The position numbers and the translations under genes were made by a program. The notes under the pieces were generated by a model. It did not search any database, had not been told where the DNA came from, and saw nothing but the letters and a program-made list of their open reading frames with translations. Shown here piece by piece: positions 15,170 through 17,325 of a DNA stretch of 17,325 nt (positions are counted from its first letter, which is position 1; each line of letters starts with the position of its first letter). The DNA is from Flavobacteriales bacterium. GTDB lineage: Bacteria; Bacteroidota; Bacteroidia; NS11-12g; UBA955. The stretch lies in the NCBI GenBank assembly GCA_947472115.1, contig CANIZU010000018.1, positions 1 through 17,325 on the forward strand. The letters run 5' to 3'.

Positions 15170-17325
15170 TTATTTTGTTTCTTCTGCGTAGCGCGGATCT
15201 GTTTGGTATGGGATTTTTTTCATCCGACTGATTTCGATGTTGTAAACGCCAAAGTCTTCTGTGATTTGTCCCCAGAGTCTGTAGATTCCTCTTCCGTGAA
15301 AGGGATATGCTTGCACGGTGGGCGGGAAGTGAATGCTATCAAAGTAATTTCCGTCGGCATCTAACCAGGTGCCAAAATTCATCTCTTTGCCGCCTACGGT
15401 TTTGGTGGGTTTCACGGTGACTAGGTAGCCTTCCATGACAACAAATTTCTTCATCATCTTGGCGAAGTGTTTTCCTCGGATTTTGGACAGGTGAGGCAGG
15501 CTTTCATCGTGTGGAAAGGGCGCGCCTAGCATCAAATGGAAGGGGTTGCAGAGAGAAAATCCAAGAAGGTTTCGTTCGTCGTGCGCAATTTCTAGCCAAG
15601 AATCTTCCAAGCTAGGCAGTTGATATTCTTTGGGTGCTTCGAGGAATAGTTTTTGGGTTTGGGCCATCGGTTTTTTGTTGTTTCCGTAGAGGGCATGGGC
15701 TTCCCACATGAGGGCTTTTCTGCTTTTTTCCCAGCTCCTACAGGCGCCAATTTGGATGAGGATTTTGAGTTGTTCTAGGCCGGGTTCAACGCGTTGTTTG
15801 AATTCGCTGAGGTTGTTGAATGGGCCATCGGTGTTGCGGGCTTGCAATATGCGTTGTATGCAACTCTGCTCCATGCTATCGATGAGGCCAAGTCCTAGCC
15901 AAAGCGTTTTTTCTTGGATTCGGGTGAGGGCTTCGCTGTGATTGATGCACGGAGCTTGAATGTTGGCCCCACTTTTTCTTGCTGCATGTACGTAGAACTC
16001 TGTTCGATAGAAGCCTCCAAAATTGTTGATTACGGCGGTATAGAATTCCAAGGGGTAGTAGGCTTTGAGGTAGAGGCTTTGGTAACTTTCTACGGCGTAA
16101 CTGGCGCTATGTCCTTTGGCGAAGCTATAGCCGGCGAAGCTTTCGATTTGATGCCATACTTCGGCGATGAGCTCGGGTTTATGTCCTTTTTGTGCGGCCG
16201 ATTCAAAGAATTTATCTTGCACTTTTTGAAACTCTTCTCTGCTGCGGAATTTCCCACTCATGCCACGACGTAGGACGTCGCTTTCTCCCAGTCCGAGGCC
16301 GGCGAAGTGGTGGGCGACTTTAATCACGTCTTCTTGGTAGACCATGATGCCATAGGTTTCGGGCATCAGGTCCCAAAGGACAGGGTGGGCTTCTTTGCGT
16401 TTTTCGGGCTGTATATGTCGTTCAATGAACGTGCGCATCATCCCGCTCCGGGCTACGCCCGGGCGGATGACGCTGCTGGCAGCGACCAATGTTAGGTAGT
16501 CGTTGCATTTGAGTTTTCTCAGTAGCTGTCGCATCGCCGGACTTTCAACGTAAAAGCACCCCGTGGTATGTCCGCTTTCGATCAATCTCCGAATGATGGG
16601 ATCGTCCTTAAACGCTTGAATTTGGTGAATGTCGATGTCGATTCCGCGGTTTTCTTTTACGTAGATAATGGCATCTTTGATGTGTCCAAGTCCGCGTTGG
16701 GAGAGGATGTCGAACTTGGCGATGCCGAGGTCTTCGGCTTCGAGCATGCTAAACTGTACCACGGGAAATCCTTTGGGTGGCAGGAAGGTGGCGCTATAGT
16801 GGTGGATGTGTTTTTCGGGGATGAGGATGCCGCCCACGTGGATGCTGAGGTGGTTGGGGAGGTTGTGGATGCGGTGGGCGTGTTTGAGCAGGGTTGCGTT
16901 TTTTTCGGTGGAGTGTTTGTTGAGCAGCGCATCGATTTCGGCTTTTGGGAGGCCAAATACTTTGCCGAGTTCTCGGATAACGGCATTGCTTTGAAAGGTG
17001 CTATAGGTGGCCAGAAGTGCGGCGCCATGGTCTTTGTATTTGTTGAGGATGTAAGCGGTAACGTAATCTCTGTCTTGCCAAGAGAAGTCGAGGTCGAAGT
17101 CGGGCGGACTACTCCGATGCGGGTTGATAAATCGCTCAAAGTAGAGGTCGAGGTGTATTGGATCCACATCCGTAATCCTAAGGCAGTAGGCAACCACGGA
17201 GTTTGCGCCTGAGCCACGGCCGACGTAGAAGTAGTTGTTTTCTCTAGCGAATCTGCAGATGTCCCAATTGATAAGGAAGTAGGGGGTAAATCCGAGTTCG
17301 TAGATCATTTGCATTTCCTTTTCCA
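15170..17325 (-). CDS. dnaE: DNA polymerase III alpha subunit, short form (partial)
   Basis: The frame is open to the right edge, so only the C-terminal ~718 codons are present; the N-terminal PHP domain is outside. Catalytic Asp residues are in PDFDLDF (Asp74 and Asp76 counted from the Met at 17314) and KFDILSQRGLGHIK (Asp202), matching E. coli D401, D403 and D555. Also seen: VGRGSGANSVV and ITDVDP in the palm; VSYAVESYQS-type fingers segment GHSASYAVESYQ; a GACRS-type hairpin region; and a C-terminal OB fold (VMEGYLVTVKPTKT to YNIEIS). It stops about 10 residues after the OB fold, so the tau-binding domain of replicative DnaE is missing. The KFDILSQRGLGHIK wording and early end mark the short DnaE class found in Bacteroidota, often tied to translesion synthesis with ImuA/ImuB. 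Those partners are not in view, so the mutagenesis role is inferred. Confidence 0.93.
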   Translation of the reverse strand, partial: EKEMQMIYELGFTPYFLINWDICRFARENNYFYVGRGSGANSVVAYCLRITDVDPIHLDLYFERFINPHRSSPPDFDLDFSWQDRDYVTAYILNKYKDHGAALLATYSTFQSNAVIRELGKVFGLPKAEIDALLNKHSTEKNATLLKHAHRIHNLPNHLSIHVGGILIPEKHIHHYSATFLPPKGFPVVQFSMLEAEDLGIAKFDILSQRGLGHIKDAIIYVKENRGIDIDIHQIQAFKDDPIIRRLIESGHTTGCFYVESPAMRQLLRKLKCNDYLTLVAASSVIRPGVARSGMMRTFIERHIQPEKRKEAHPVLWDLMPETYGIMVYQEDVIKVAHHFAGLGLGESDVLRRGMSGKFRSREEFQKVQDKFFESAAQKGHKPELIAEVWHQIESFAGYSFAKGHSASYAVESYQSLYLKAYYPLEFYTAVINNFGGFYRTEFYVHAARKSGANIQAPCINHSEALTRIQEKTLWLGLGLIDSMEQSCIQRILQARNTDGPFNNLSEFKQRVEPGLEQLKILIQIGACRSWEKSRKALMWEAHALYGNNKKPMAQTQKLFLEAPKEYQLPSLEDSWLEIAHDERNLLGFSLCNPFHLMLGAPFPHDESLPHLSKIRGKHFAKMMKKFVVMEGYLVTVKPTKTVGGKEMNFGTWLDADGNYFDSIHFPPTVQAYPFHGRGIYRLWGQITEDFGVYNIEISRMKKIPYQTDPRYAEETK

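Noticed and set aside
16445..16470. GC-rich inverted repeat (CGGGC-TAC-GCCCG)
   Set aside because: It lies inside dnaE and encodes the conserved RPGVARSGMM segment, so coding constraint explains it.
16568..17217. Long open frames on both strands (214 and 186 codons) inside dnaE
   Set aside because: Both overlap the catalytic palm region of DnaE, which is clearly the coding frame; translations are Val/Asp- or Ser/Thr-biased shadows.
1..17325. Defence island, mobile element or CRISPR array
   Set aside because: No transposase, integrase, toxin-antitoxin, restriction gene or regularly spaced repeat was seen; every sizeable gene is housekeeping or envelope-related.

Overview
The window reads as ordinary chromosome from a member of the Bacteroidota. 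The evidence is a DUF5606 gene and a DUF6913-like gene (both families are essentially Bacteroidota-restricted), a short-form DnaE polymerase, a HEAT-less QueG, M3 oligoendopeptidase and SlyD sequences typical of the phylum, and TAnnTTTG elements (the Bacteroidota -7 promoter box) just upstream of two start codons. The order or genus cannot be fixed from sequence alone. I see no tRNA, rRNA, CRISPR array, transposase, integrase, phage gene or defence cassette. Base composition and gene density are even and no stretch over 300 bp lacks a gene.

Layout, left to right. (1) 1-100, minus: the first 33 codons of an exported protein with a signal peptide, cut by the window edge. (2) 4116 to 190, minus: a tight cluster of an acidic amino acid/dicarboxylate symporter, an unrecognised 116-aa protein translationally coupled to it, a DUF5606 protein with a charged tail, and an M3 oligoendopeptidase. 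(3) 4117-4204: a divergent control region with a G-rich tract and a -7-like box. (4) 4205-8914, plus: hldD (ADP-heptose epimerase), then, 36 nt on, a 1235-aa NtrY-like sensor histidine kinase with two membrane/sensor modules and no adjacent response regulator. (5) 14492 to 8931, minus: ligA, DUF6913-like gene, dapA, ruvB, queG, in a run with overlaps or short gaps (-4 to 37 nt). (6) 14493-14639: a second divergent control region with a 16-bp inverted repeat and a perfect DnaA-box match. (7) 14640-15146, plus: a SlyD-type FKBP isomerase. (8) 15170 to the right edge, minus: the C-terminal ~718 codons of a short DnaE polymerase.

How the genes work together: the minus-strand cluster 14492-8931 mixes DNA repair and recombination (LigA, RuvB), lysine/diaminopimelate synthesis (DapA) and tRNA modification (QueG). 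This is housekeeping co-transcription, not one pathway. The symporter and the oligoendopeptidase lie in one transcription unit and could both serve amino acid and peptide acquisition. HldD and the large kinase both concern the cell envelope, the first by making a sugar nucleotide for surface glycans and the second, by inference, by sensing outside the inner membrane.

I do not find a convincing new system. The points most worth a second look are the dual-module orphan kinase, the control signals in the two divergent intergenic regions, the possible leaderless promoters, the linker insertion in QueG, the Na1-site substitution in the symporter, and the coupled 116-aa unknown.
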